Below, piece after piece: positions 36,275 through 45,094 of a stretch of 64,000 nt of DNA. This stretch comes from Roseiarcus sp963748545. Lineage in GTDB: Bacteria; Pseudomonadota; Alphaproteobacteria; Rhizobiales; Beijerinckiaceae. Where the stretch lies: positions 21,072 through 85,071 of the forward strand of contig CAVVJO010000013.1 in assembly GCA_963748545.1 (NCBI GenBank). Direction: 5' to 3'. The notes below the pieces were generated by a model. That model had not been told where the DNA came from and ran no database searches. It saw only the letters and a list, made by a program, of their open reading frames with translations. A program made the translations under genes and the position numbers. Position 1 is the stretch's first letter; each line of letters opens with the position of its first letter.

Positions 36275-37747
36275 TCACCCACGGAAGAAGGACGAACCGG
36301 GCGCGTCGAAGGCCGGCTCTGCTTCGTGTCGGTAGATCGGCCAGTTCAGGTAGCGGGTAATCGCCTCCTGAACGGCCTCGGCATAATGGCCGCGAACCAT
36401 CGCGACATGATGCTCGAACCCATTTCGCGCGATGAAGCCGAGCAGCGGGCGGAGCCTTGCAATTTTGGCGACTGCGATTCCGCCGTCCATGGCGAAGGGA
36501 TCTGCGGTGAAGTCGCCTTCGCCGACGTAAGCCTTGATCGTCCCGCGTCGGTCGTCGGAAGAGGCGCGGAAGAACGTCATTGGGCCCGGCTGCACCTTGC
36601 CCTTGACGGCGCCGAAGCAGTTCTCCTTGCCGAGCACGCTTCCCAGGACGTCGAGCTCTGAGATCTCCGGGGCTTCGCCGAGGAAGCTCTTCGGGTAGTT
36701 GCCGCAATGGGTGCAGACGCACTTGTCGGCCTCGTCGCCGTAATTGTTGTTCCAATCCAGGATCGCGGACGGCGCCTCCGCCGCCAGCGCAAGCGCATAC
36801 ATCGAGATCGCGCCCATGACGTCGACCTCGCAGGCGCTCGGGCTGAGCTTCTCGCCCATCATGCTCATCGTCAGACAGGTCGCGCAGCCGAAATTGTCCT
36901 GGAGGCTGCGCCAGCACTGAATGGCGCTTGCGTCGCACTCGTTCTCTTCGATCCAGCGATCGACCGCGAGCGTCCACTTCGCCTGTCGAACGATCTTGTC
37001 CGGCTTGATGTAGGAGGGAATGCGGCCGTACGCTTCGATTTCCGCGAGCTTGGCTTTGACCTCGGGGGCTTCGTCGGCCAATCCGTTGGCGGCGAAGATG
37101 ATCTCGGAGAGATCGACGGTGACGACCGTCAGCCCCGAGGCCTGCAACAGCTTCTCGCTGAACCGCATGGTCTGAAAAGAGCCGGTGCGTGCGCCGATCG
37201 AGCCGATCCGGGCGCGTCTGAGACCGCGGACGACCCGGCAGATCCTGACGAACCGGTCGAGGTCCGCGCCGAACTCGGCCCCGTTGACGTCGCTCGTGTG
37301 GCTGGTCGTATCGGTGAAAGCGACGCCGTACTGGTAGAAATTGTTGGCGACCGAGAACTTGCCGCAGAAGGCGTCGCGGCGGCTCTTGACGTCGACCTTG
37401 TCGATCTCGTCGTTGCTCGCCTGCAGGAGGATCGGCACGTCGAGGCGCGCCTCGTTGACGAGCTCGGAAATGGCGATCTCGTCGCCGAAATTCGGCAGGC
37501 ATATGACGAGGCCGTCAATGGTGTCGCGCTGCTCGCGGAAGAAGGCGGCATAACGCCGCGCGTCCTCACGCGATTGCACCGCGCCGTTCTTGGTCGCTTC
37601 GATCGGCAGGATGGCGGAGGCGACATTCAGCCGATCGAGCTGGCTCAGCAGTTCCGCGCGGGTCTGAAGAGCCGGCGCTCCATTGAAGAACTCGCGGCTG
37701 CCGACCACCAATCCAAGTTTGATAGGACGAAGATTGCGTTTGCTCAT
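36275..37747 (-). CDS. L-fucose/arabinose-isomerase-like sugar isomerase (candidate apiose isomerase)
   Basis: 490 residues from the ATG at 37747. The N-terminal half (KLGLVVGSREFFNGA onward) and C-terminal half with LSPSACEVDVMGAISMYAL (metal-ligand Glu), AILDWNNNYGDEADKCV (Asp) and THCGNYP (His) match the FucI/AraA-like family (COG2407). These manganese enzymes convert aldoses to ketoses. It is the first gene of the leftward operon before a split transketolase and a kinase, so an aldopentose substrate is inferred, with D-apiose as the best guess; fucose or arabinose would not need this transketolase. Confidence 0.82.
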   Translation of the reverse strand: MSKRNLRPIKLGLVVGSREFFNGAPALQTRAELLSQLDRLNVASAILPIEATKNGAVQSREDARRYAAFFREQRDTIDGLVICLPNFGDEIAISELVNEARLDVPILLQASNDEIDKVDVKSRRDAFCGKFSVANNFYQYGVAFTDTTSHTSDVNGAEFGADLDRFVRICRVVRGLRRARIGSIGARTGSFQTMRFSEKLLQASGLTVVTVDLSEIIFAANGLADEAPEVKAKLAEIEAYGRIPSYIKPDKIVRQAKWTLAVDRWIEENECDASAIQCWRSLQDNFGCATCLTMSMMGEKLSPSACEVDVMGAISMYALALAAEAPSAILDWNNNYGDEADKCVCTHCGNYPKSFLGEAPEISELDVLGSVLGKENCFGAVKGKVQPGPMTFFRASSDDRRGTIKAYVGEGDFTADPFAMDGGIAVAKIARLRPLLGFIARNGFEHHVAMVRGHYAEAVQEAITRYLNWPIYRHEAEPAFDAPGSSFFRG

Positions 37748-38199
37748 GGTTTTGCGACCTGCTTTTCGCAAGCGGCCGGGCCTCGATCCGGGCCGACCCT
37801 CCCTGCCGTCTGTCTTTCGATTGGCTCCGATTTATCGCATTTAATATCTTTTTTTGGCATTTGTAAAGGGGCAAATTCTGAGATCTGCCATAGGGTAGCG
37901 CGAAGATAGGCTCGCCGCCTTCATATCGTTGCGGCTATTTTGCGACTTGACAGCAAATCAAAATGATCGCAGGAATATCGCGAGCAAACGTCAACAATAG
38001 GAAAAAAGGGAGACGCTTCTTTGATGCGCGAGCCGGCCGACCCGGCGCAGCCTTCTCCAGCCAGAGACCGTTCGCTCCGCTTCATCCGATTATTCAACGA
38101 AAGTTCAGCGTGCGTTGCTGGCATCCGGCGCAACGCGTCCCTTCCGAGCGTTCGCTCGGAGGAACTCTTTCGATGCTCGAGTGAAATGGGAGGTCAACA
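37748..38199. promoter_or_regulatory. Divergent regulatory region between isomerase and rbsB-like operons
   Basis: This 452-base gap is AT-richer than its surroundings and contains no gene. TATCG elements lie at 37833, 37924 and 37976. They are the inverse of the CGATA repeats in front of the CUT1 operon and are candidate sites for the DeoR regulator. A GGGAGGT ribosome-binding site sits 5 bases before the rbsB-like ATG. Confidence 0.5.
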
Positions 38200-39135
38200 A
38201 TGAAAATACGTTACGCCCTGGCCGGTGCGCTGCTCGCCAGCGTTGCGATGACGGGCGGCTCCGCCTACGCAGCCGACCTGATCGCCATCATCACGCCGGC
38301 TCACAGCAATCCGTTCTTCAAGGCGGAGGCCGACGGCGCCGAGGCCAAGGCCAAAGAGCTTGGCTACGACGTCATCTCCCTCGTCCATGACGACGACGCC
38401 AACAAGCAGTCGCAGCTGATCGACACGGCGATCGCCCGCGGCGCGAAGGCCATCGTTCTCGACAATGCCGGCGCCGACGCGACCGTTGCGGCCGTCACCA
38501 AGGCGAAACAGGCGGGCATTCCCTCGTTCCTGATCGATCGCGAGATCAACGCGACCGGCGTCGCCGTCGCCCAGATCGTGTCGAACAACTACCAGGGCGC
38601 TCAGCTCGGCGGCCAGGAGTTCGTCAAGCTGATGGGCGAGAAGGGCAATTACGTCGAGCTCGTCGGCAAGGAATCCGACACCAACGCCGGCATCCGCTCG
38701 AAGGGCTATCATGAGGTGATCGACGAATATCCGGATATGAAGCTGGTTTCGAGGCAATCGGCGAACTGGAGCCAGCCGGAAGCCTTCACCAAGATGGAAT
38801 CGATCCTTCAGGCAAATCCGAACATCAAGGGCGTCATCTCGGGCAACGACACCATGGCGATGGGCGCCGAGGCGGCGTTGAAGGCGGCTGGGCGTTCGGA
38901 CGTCATTGTCGTTGGCTTCGACGGCTCGAACGACGTTCGCGATTCGATCAAGGAGGGCGGCATCAAGGCGACGGTCCTTCAGCCCGCCTATCGCGAAGCG
39001 CAACTCGCGGTCGAGCAGGCCGACGCCTACATCAAGACGAAGGCCGCGCCGAAGACCGAGAAGCAATTGATGGATTGCGTGCTCATCAACAAGGACAACG
39101 CGGACAAGCTCGAAACCTTCGCGCTGAAGCCCTGA
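38200..39135 (+). CDS. Ribose-type sugar ABC transporter substrate-binding protein
   Basis: 311 residues with a signal peptide (about 1-24, ending GSAYAAD). The mature protein is a periplasmic-binding-protein type I (RbsB-like): LIAIITPAHSNPFFKAEADGAEAKAKELG, AIVLDNAGADATVAAVTKAKQ and VGFDGSNDVRDSIKEGG. It binds a monosaccharide and delivers it to the downstream permease. Given the neighbouring catabolic genes, the ligand is inferred to be apiose or a related pentose. Confidence 0.92.
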   Translation: MKIRYALAGALLASVAMTGGSAYAADLIAIITPAHSNPFFKAEADGAEAKAKELGYDVISLVHDDDANKQSQLIDTAIARGAKAIVLDNAGADATVAAVTKAKQAGIPSFLIDREINATGVAVAQIVSNNYQGAQLGGQEFVKLMGEKGNYVELVGKESDTNAGIRSKGYHEVIDEYPDMKLVSRQSANWSQPEAFTKMESILQANPNIKGVISGNDTMAMGAEAALKAAGRSDVIVVGFDGSNDVRDSIKEGGIKATVLQPAYREAQLAVEQADAYIKTKAAPKTEKQLMDCVLINKDNADKLETFALKP

Positions 39136-39143
39136 GGGCGCGG

Positions 39144-39175
39144 CGCGCGGGCGGCCTCGCCCGCGCGTCTCCTTT
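39144..39175 (+). terminator. Intercistronic hairpin with T-tail after the rbsB-like gene
   Basis: CGCGCGGGCG (39144-39153) and CGCCCGCGCG (39158-39167) form a 10-bp stem with a GCCT loop, followed by TCTCCTTTTT. It lies between the binding-protein gene and the rest of the operon, where partial termination usually raises binding-protein expression above the membrane components. Confidence 0.6.
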
Positions 39176-39199
39176 TTGGCCATGGGGAGAACGGATTTG

Positions 39200-39853
39200 A
39201 TGCGCTGGCTCGCTTGCGGCGCCGTGATCGCCGCAGGACTTCTGCTCGCGTCCTGCCGCTTCATTCCGACCGCGGACGTGGCGGCGCTGTCGAACGCCGG
39301 CGCCCCGAACGGCGGCGTGTTCGACCCGGACAAGATGGTTGCTTCGATCTGGTCGACGAAGGTTGTTCCGTACTTCGAGAAAAAGGCGGGTCCGTTTGGC
39401 GAGGTTCGCGACCTCGCCGCCAAATCCCCTGACGAGGCGGGCGCCCGGTTCGGCTATCGCGCCAAGTCCGAGGACACGCCGTGGACGCTCATGGTCAAGC
39501 TCGACGGCGTCATCGTGGCGGCCAACACGGAATCTCGCGCTGCGACCATCAGCGTCGACGCGACAGGACAGGGCAAGGCGGACGCGATCGTGCAGATCGG
39601 CCCCGCCATGCGCGGCACCGCCATTCGGGACGCGCTCGACTTCGTCTCGTTTAACGACTTCACCAACCAGATCGACTTCGCCCGCTATGGCAAGGCGTTC
39701 AGCACTCACGTCAATCACGCGGTCCTCGAGAAACTGCCGCGAGACGCCCTGGTCGGACGGAAGGTGACGGTGGTCGGCGCCTATCCGTTCGTTTCGGCGA
39801 GCGAGACGCCGCTCGTGACCCCCGTCGAAATCAGCATCGGTCCGAAGCCGTGA
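39200..39853 (+). CDS. DUF2291 family lipoprotein
   Basis: 217 residues with a lipobox-like LLLASC near residue 17-22, so it is probably anchored to the inner membrane. DUF2291 proteins typically co-occur with RbsABC-type transporters in alphaproteobacteria. A role in transport of the same sugar is inferred from this linkage only; no biochemical role is established. It overlaps the ATPase gene by GTGA. Confidence 0.85.
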   Translation: MRWLACGAVIAAGLLLASCRFIPTADVAALSNAGAPNGGVFDPDKMVASIWSTKVVPYFEKKAGPFGEVRDLAAKSPDEAGARFGYRAKSEDTPWTLMVKLDGVIVAANTESRAATISVDATGQGKADAIVQIGPAMRGTAIRDALDFVSFNDFTNQIDFARYGKAFSTHVNHAVLEKLPRDALVGRKVTVVGAYPFVSASETPLVTPVEISIGPKP

Positions 39854-41415
39854 CCGCCGCCCGCCTGTCCGGCGCCGACGCGCCCGTCGTCCTGCGCCTC
39901 GAGGGCGTCTCGAAAGTCTATTCCGGCACGGTCGCCGTGAAGAACGCCGACTTCGAGGTGCGCAGCGGCGCGGTCAACGTGCTCGTCGGCGAGAACGGCG
40001 CAGGGAAGTCGACGCTGGTGAAAATCATCGCCGGCGTCGAGCAGCCGACTGTCGGGCGGATGTTGCTCGACGGCGCGCCGGTGCGTTTCAAGGACACCGC
40101 CGACGCGATGGCGCATGGCGTCGGCATGGTTTTTCAAGAGTTGAACCTGTTCGGCAACCTTTCGGTCGCGGAGAACATCTTCGCCAACCGCGAGATCATG
40201 CGACGGGGGCGGATCGACCACGCCGAACAGGAGCGCCAGGCTGGCGCAATCCTCGATCGTCTGCAAACCGCGGTCGATCCGCGCGCTCGAATCGAGGATC
40301 TGATGATCGGCCAGCAGCAACTGGTCGAGATCGCCAAGGCCGTCGCGCGCAACGCCCGGATCCTGATCATGGACGAGCCGACGTCGGCGCTGAGCGCGCC
40401 CGAGGTCGAGATCCTGTTTCGCGTGATTGCGGATCTCAAGTCCAAGGGCGTGGCGATCGTCTACATTTCTCACCGGCTCGAGGAATTGATCCGGATCGGC
40501 GACTACATCACGGTCCTGCGCGACGGGCGGGTGACCGGGAGCCGGGCGATGACGGAGGTCGACGTGCACTGGATCGTGCGCCAGATGATCGGCTCCGACG
40601 CGAAAGACTTCTCGACCCCCGGCGACCACACCTTTGGCGGAGAGGCGCTCCGCGCGGACGACATCTGCCTGCCGCGAATCACCGGAGGCTACGCCGTCGA
40701 CCATGTGTCGCTGAGCGTCCGCGCGGGGGAGATCGTCGGCGTTTACGGCCTCATGGGGGCGGGACGGAGCGAGCTTCTGGAATGCGTGATGGGCCGGCGC
40801 CCGCTGGCGTCCGGGCGCATTTTCGTCGAGGGCAAGCCGGTCCGCGAGCGGGACGTTGGCGGCCGCATCGCCCGCGGCCTCGCGCTCATCCCCGAGGATC
40901 GGCAGCGCGACGGGCTCGTGTCGATTCTGGCCGTCTCCGAGAATCTGACGATGGCGAGCCTGCGCAAGTTCACCCGCGGCTTTCACATCCAGGCGCGCGC
41001 CGAAGCGGACGCCGTCAAACGGGAAGTCAAGGAGCTGTCGATCAAGGTTGCGGACCCGGCGCTTCCGGTCTCGTCGCTCTCGGGCGGAAACCAGCAGAAG
41101 GTGGTGATCGGCAAGGCGCTGCTGACGTCGCCGAAGGTCCTGCTCATGGACGAACCGAGCCGCGGCATCGACATCGGGGCCAAGGCGGACGTGTTCCGCA
41201 TCATGCGCAGCCTCGCGGCGCAAGGGCTCGGAATCGTTTTCGTAACCTCGGATCTCGACGAGGTGCTTGCGCTCTCCGATCGGATCGCAGTGATGAGCCG
41301 CGGACGCCTCACGGCGATGCTCGACCGCGCGGACGCCACCGAGACGAAGATCGTCGCCGCTTCGTCGATCGGGCACGGCGTCGGCGCCACACACGAGAAG
41401 GAATCGTCGCAATGA
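39850..41415 (+). CDS. Sugar ABC transporter ATP-binding protein (RbsA-like)
   Basis: 521 residues with two fused nucleotide-binding domains, as in CUT2 transporters. Domain 1 has Walker A GENGAGKSTLVKII, QQQLVEIAKAVA and Walker B ILIMDEPTSALS. Domain 2 has GLMGAGRSELLECVMG, SSLSGGNQQKVVIGKALL and LLMDEPSRGIDIGAKADV. It powers uptake of the monosaccharide with the rbsB- and rbsC-like proteins. GTG start overlapping DUF2291; its stop overlaps the permease (ATGA). Confidence 0.93.
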   Translation: MTAARLSGADAPVVLRLEGVSKVYSGTVAVKNADFEVRSGAVNVLVGENGAGKSTLVKIIAGVEQPTVGRMLLDGAPVRFKDTADAMAHGVGMVFQELNLFGNLSVAENIFANREIMRRGRIDHAEQERQAGAILDRLQTAVDPRARIEDLMIGQQQLVEIAKAVARNARILIMDEPTSALSAPEVEILFRVIADLKSKGVAIVYISHRLEELIRIGDYITVLRDGRVTGSRAMTEVDVHWIVRQMIGSDAKDFSTPGDHTFGGEALRADDICLPRITGGYAVDHVSLSVRAGEIVGVYGLMGAGRSELLECVMGRRPLASGRIFVEGKPVRERDVGGRIARGLALIPEDRQRDGLVSILAVSENLTMASLRKFTRGFHIQARAEADAVKREVKELSIKVADPALPVSSLSGGNQQKVVIGKALLTSPKVLLMDEPSRGIDIGAKADVFRIMRSLAAQGLGIVFVTSDLDEVLALSDRIAVMSRGRLTAMLDRADATETKIVAASSIGHGVGATHEKESSQ

Positions 41416-42470
41416 GCGCCGCTGCACCCTCAGCCGCCAACGCTGCCGGCGGATCACTGGCGCTGAACCTGATGCGGCTCCGGACTTTTATCGCCCTGTT
41501 CGCGGTGCTGGCGTTCTTCTCCTTTGCGGCGCCGAACTTTCTCTCGGCCGCCAATATCGTCCTGATGTCGAAGCATGTCGCACTGAACGCCTTCCTGGCG
41601 ATCGGCATGACCTTCGTCATCATCACCGGGGGCATCGATCTGTCGGTCGGGGCGATCGTCGGCCTGTGCGGAATGGTCGCCGGCGGCCTGATCCTGCACG
41701 GAATCGATCTCCGGTTCGGGTACACGGTGTTTTTCAACATTCCCGAGATCATCCTGATCACCCTCGCGCTCGGCGTGCTGATCGGCCTCCTCAACGGCCT
41801 CTTGATCACACGCCTCAACGTCGCGCCCTTCATAGCGACGCTCGGCACGCTCTATGTGGCGCGCGGCTCCGCCCTGCTTCTGTCCGACGGCTCGACCTTC
41901 CCCAACCTCGAGGGTAACCCGGCGTTCGGAACCACGGGCTTCGCTTTCCTTGGAGCGGGCGAGTTTCTGCATCTTCCGGTCTCGATATGGACGCTTGTCG
42001 CCGTTGCGCTGGGCGCGGGCTATATCGCGCGCTCGACCCCTCTCGGGCGGCACATCTTCGCGGTCGGAGGCAACGAGCGCGCGGCCGCGCTCTCGGGCAT
42101 CCGCGTCAATCGGGTGAAGCTGTTCGTCTACATGTTCTCCGGCTTCTGCTCCGCGATCGTCGGTCTGATTATTTCCTCGCAGCTGATGGCCGCGCATCCG
42201 GCGACCGGCGAGACCTTCGAACTCAACGCGATTGCGGCTGCGGTGCTCGGCGGCACTTCGATGTCGGGCGGCCGCGGGACGATCGGCGGGACGATCATCG
42301 GCGCGTTCGTCATCGGCATCCTGTCCGACGGCCTCGTCATGATGGGCGTCAGCGCGTTTTGGCAGATGGTGATCAAGGGCGTGGTGATCATTGCGGCGGT
42401 CGTCGTCGACCAGGCGCAGCGCAAGCTTCAGCAGCGGGTCGCCTTGCAACAGATGGCGCAACTGGCCTGA
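41412..42470 (+). CDS. Sugar ABC transporter permease (RbsC-like)
   Basis: 352 residues of the CUT2 permease family with about nine or ten membrane segments. Conserved elements are FVIITGGIDLSVGAIVGLCG, LNVAPFIATLGTLYVARG, YIARSTPLGRHIFAVGGNERAAALSGI and the loop NAIAAAVLGGTSMSGGRGTIGGT. It forms the membrane channel of the rbs-like importer. Confidence 0.93.
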   Translation: MSAAAPSAANAAGGSLALNLMRLRTFIALFAVLAFFSFAAPNFLSAANIVLMSKHVALNAFLAIGMTFVIITGGIDLSVGAIVGLCGMVAGGLILHGIDLRFGYTVFFNIPEIILITLALGVLIGLLNGLLITRLNVAPFIATLGTLYVARGSALLLSDGSTFPNLEGNPAFGTTGFAFLGAGEFLHLPVSIWTLVAVALGAGYIARSTPLGRHIFAVGGNERAAALSGIRVNRVKLFVYMFSGFCSAIVGLIISSQLMAAHPATGETFELNAIAAAVLGGTSMSGGRGTIGGTIIGAFVIGILSDGLVMMGVSAFWQMVIKGVVIIAAVVVDQAQRKLQQRVALQQMAQLA

Positions 42471-42564
42471 AAATTGCGTTTCATCCATCGAATGCGGATA
42501 TTGTCCTCGATCCGAATTGTGTGATAATTCAAAGAGATTCGCAAACTTCTCAGGAAACCCGAAA

Positions 42565-43440
42565 ATGCGACAGCGCGCCGAGTTGACGTCGCCCAGGGGC
42601 CGGTCGAGGACGGCCCGGTCGCCGGACGCCGAGCGGACCTCCGTCGTCGCGCCGCCCAATCCCGACTTCAACGGCCTGCTGGCCGAACCGCGTCGGATGA
42701 AGATCCTCGACTGGCTTCAGGAGGAGGGCAGCGCGCGGGTCCGCGATCTCAGCGCCGCTTTCGGGGTGTCCGAGGCGACGATCCGGCAGGACCTCGAAAA
42801 GCTCGATTCGGACGGCCACATCATTCGGCAGCATGGCGGCGCGTTCCTTCGCGCGACGCCGAAACAGGTCGAGACCCTGTCGCTCCAGCACATGGAGAAT
42901 ATCGAAAAGAAGCGAAAGATCGGGTTCAAGGCGGCAAGCCTGGTCGGGGACGGCGATACGATCATCCTCGACGCCGGCTCGACGACCACCGAGATCGCTC
43001 ACAATCTCCTTGGCCGCAATTCCCTGACGGTGATCACCAACGCGCTCAACATCGCCCTGATGCTGGGAGCGGCGCCGGGATATGCGGTGCACATGCCGGG
43101 AGGGCAGTTCAAGGCGCCGACCTTGTCGCTGAGCGGAGACAAGGCGGCCGAGTATTTTCAGGACGTCCTCGCGGGAAAACTGTTCCTCGCGACGGCGGGC
43201 GTCGCCCTGGACTCCGGGCTGACCCTTCCCAGTTTCGCGGATTTGCAGCTCAAGCAGGCGATGATCCGCGCCGCCGCGCATGTCTATCTCGTCGCCAACT
43301 CGACCAAGATCAATCGTTCGTCGTTTACGCGCCTGGGCGCGCTCGACGTGATTCACTCCTTCATCACCGACGACGGCATTCGCGACGAGGACGCTCGCGC
43401 CTTCGAGAGCCGCGGGATCAAGATGATCATCGCGGACTGA
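42565..43440 (+). CDS. DeoR family transcriptional regulator
   Basis: 291 residues from the ATG at 42565, with AGGAAA upstream. The N-terminal helix-turn-helix is ILDWLQEEGSARVRDLSAAFGVSEATIRQDLEKLDSDGHIIR. The C-terminal DeoR sensor domain has GDTIILDAGSTTTEIAH, the classic sugar-phosphate pocket motif. DeoR proteins usually sense phosphorylated sugars, here presumably apulose-4-P or xylulose-5-P (inference). It lies at the end of the rbs-like operon and just before the second ABC operon, so it could control both. Confidence 0.9.
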   Translation: MRQRAELTSPRGRSRTARSPDAERTSVVAPPNPDFNGLLAEPRRMKILDWLQEEGSARVRDLSAAFGVSEATIRQDLEKLDSDGHIIRQHGGAFLRATPKQVETLSLQHMENIEKKRKIGFKAASLVGDGDTIILDAGSTTTEIAHNLLGRNSLTVITNALNIALMLGAAPGYAVHMPGGQFKAPTLSLSGDKAAEYFQDVLAGKLFLATAGVALDSGLTLPSFADLQLKQAMIRAAAHVYLVANSTKINRSSFTRLGALDVIHSFITDDGIRDEDARAFESRGIKMIIAD

Positions 43441-43457
43441 GGCCCATCGCCTTGCCG

Positions 43458-43706
43458 TCTTATCGCTCTTCGACGCCCGTGATGTCTGGCAGGAATCGAT
43501 AATAATCGACATAAGACGATAAAATGGGGTTTCGCCAGCCGAGTCTTGACGACCAAGTCGATGATCTTATTCTTGAATAAAAACAAGATATTAAGATCCG
43601 GTCCCAACGCCACGGCGCGGTGCGGCGGCTTGCCGGCCGACGCTTGACTTCACGACCGCAAAAATGCTCTAAAAGTCGATAGTAAACGATAGTCAAGCGA
43701 CAATCG
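43458..43706. promoter_or_regulatory. CGATA direct repeats upstream of the CUT1 operon
   Basis: CGATA boxes occur at 43497, 43517, 43677 and 43687, plus inverse TATCG at 43461. The pair CGATAgtaaaCGATA (10-base spacing) and the pair 20 bases apart put the boxes on the same face of the helix. An AT-rich stretch with ATTCTTGAATAAAA lies between them. They are candidate operators for the neighbouring DeoR protein. Confidence 0.5.
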
Positions 43707-43767
43707 TCAGCGGCGCTCGAACCAGGATCGGCGGCGCACGGTACAGGAAACGGGAGGAGGGATCTAA

Positions 43768-45006
43768 ATGCGCGTTCCTACACAATGGTTGCGTCTTGCG
43801 TCAGCGGCGGCGCTGGCCCTCGGCGGCGCGGTCTCCGCCCAAGCCCAGGAAATCAAGTTCTGGACGCTTACCTTCGACAATCCCAACGTCACCAAGGCGT
43901 TCGACACCATCATCAAGGACTTCGAGGCCGCAAATCCCGGCGTGACGGTGAAACTCGAGAATCGTGCGACCGACGAGCACAAGTCGGCGCTGCGCGTGGC
44001 GAGCGGCTCGGACCAAGCCCCCGACATCTATTTCATGTGGGCCGGCCTCGGCCTCGGAGGCGAGTTCGTAAAGTCCGGACTCGCTTTGCCCATGGACAAA
44101 TACTACGCCCAATACAAATGGGATGATGAATTCATCGCCCCGGCGCTGTCGTTCTCGAAGCAGTATCCGGGCGGCCGGTTCGGGGTGCCCTACACTTTTC
44201 GCGGCGAGGGAATTTATTACAACAAGGCGCTGTTCGCGAAGGCCGGGATAACCTCTGTCCCGACCACCTATGAGGAACTCGTCGCCGACGCGGGAAAGCT
44301 CGCCGCGGCCGGCATTCCCGCGATGACCTTCGGGGGGACGGTCAACTGGCATCTGATGCGGCTGATGGACGAAATCCTGGAAGTTCAATGCGGCCCGGAA
44401 AAGCATGACGCGCTCATGGCGATGAAGGTCAGCTGGGCGGAAGAGCCCTGCGCGACCAAGTCCTTCGAAGAGCTGCACAAGTGGACGTCGAAATATATTC
44501 TCAAGCCCTTCATGGGCATCGACAACAACCAGGCCTTCAACCTCTTCCTCGCCGGCCGTGCCGCGATGATGGTCGAGGGGAACTGGCTTGTCGGGCAGCT
44601 CCGCAACGCCAACAAGCTCGCTGACTACGGTCTGTTTCCCTTCCCCGGCACGACCCGCCTCTACGGATTCGGCGAGTACAACTATATCAGTTCGAAGAGC
44701 AAAAATCCGGACGTAGCGGCGAAATTCCTCGACTACCTCGAATCGACCCCCGTCCAGCAGGCCAATCTGGCCGTGTTCGGCGGCTCAGTGAACAAGAACG
44801 TCAAATCCGACAGCACAGAGCCGCTCGACCTCGCTTGGCAGAATATCTTTGGCAAGTTCAATGAGGTCTTCGTGAATGGCGACCAGGCGTTCCCCCTGGA
44901 CGTGACCACCGAGTATTGGCGGGTCATCAATGAAGTCGCCAGCGACCACCTCGATCCCAAGGACGCCGCCGGCGAACTGCAAAAATTCATAGCCTCTCGA
45001 AAGTAA
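43768..45006 (+). CDS. CUT1 sugar ABC transporter substrate-binding protein
   Basis: 412 residues with a signal peptide (about 1-27, ending VSAQAQE). It belongs to family 1 extracellular solute-binding proteins: FEAANPGVTVKLENRATDEHKSALRVASGSDQAPDIYFMWAG, GVPYTFRGEGIYYNKALFAKAGI and NLFLAGRAAMMVEGNW. Members bind oligosaccharides or glycosides. The ligand is inferred from the co-encoded glycoside hydrolase to be an apiosyl-glycoside or similar. Confidence 0.9.
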   Translation: MRVPTQWLRLASAAALALGGAVSAQAQEIKFWTLTFDNPNVTKAFDTIIKDFEAANPGVTVKLENRATDEHKSALRVASGSDQAPDIYFMWAGLGLGGEFVKSGLALPMDKYYAQYKWDDEFIAPALSFSKQYPGGRFGVPYTFRGEGIYYNKALFAKAGITSVPTTYEELVADAGKLAAAGIPAMTFGGTVNWHLMRLMDEILEVQCGPEKHDALMAMKVSWAEEPCATKSFEELHKWTSKYILKPFMGIDNNQAFNLFLAGRAAMMVEGNWLVGQLRNANKLADYGLFPFPGTTRLYGFGEYNYISSKSKNPDVAAKFLDYLESTPVQQANLAVFGGSVNKNVKSDSTEPLDLAWQNIFGKFNEVFVNGDQAFPLDVTTEYWRVINEVASDHLDPKDAAGELQKFIASRK

Positions 45007-45017
45007 CTTTTCTCAGT

Positions 45018-45046
45018 GGGGCCGGCCTCGCCCCGAGGCCGGCCCC
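45018..45046 (+). terminator. Strong intercistronic hairpin after the CUT1 binding-protein gene
   Basis: GGGGCCGGCCTCG (45018-45030) and CGAGGCCGGCCCC (45034-45046) form a 13-bp perfect stem with a CCC loop, then TTTCTT. It lies between the binding protein and permease genes, the usual place for partial termination or mRNA stabilisation. Confidence 0.7.
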
Positions 45047-45094
45047 TTTCTTACCCTGCTGTCGTGTTCCGAGCGGCCTAACGGGAGCGGGCGC

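Noticed and set aside
39781..41457. 558-residue minus-strand frame opposite the RbsA-like gene
   Set aside because: Antisense shadow with Asp/Arg/His-rich composition and no family motif.
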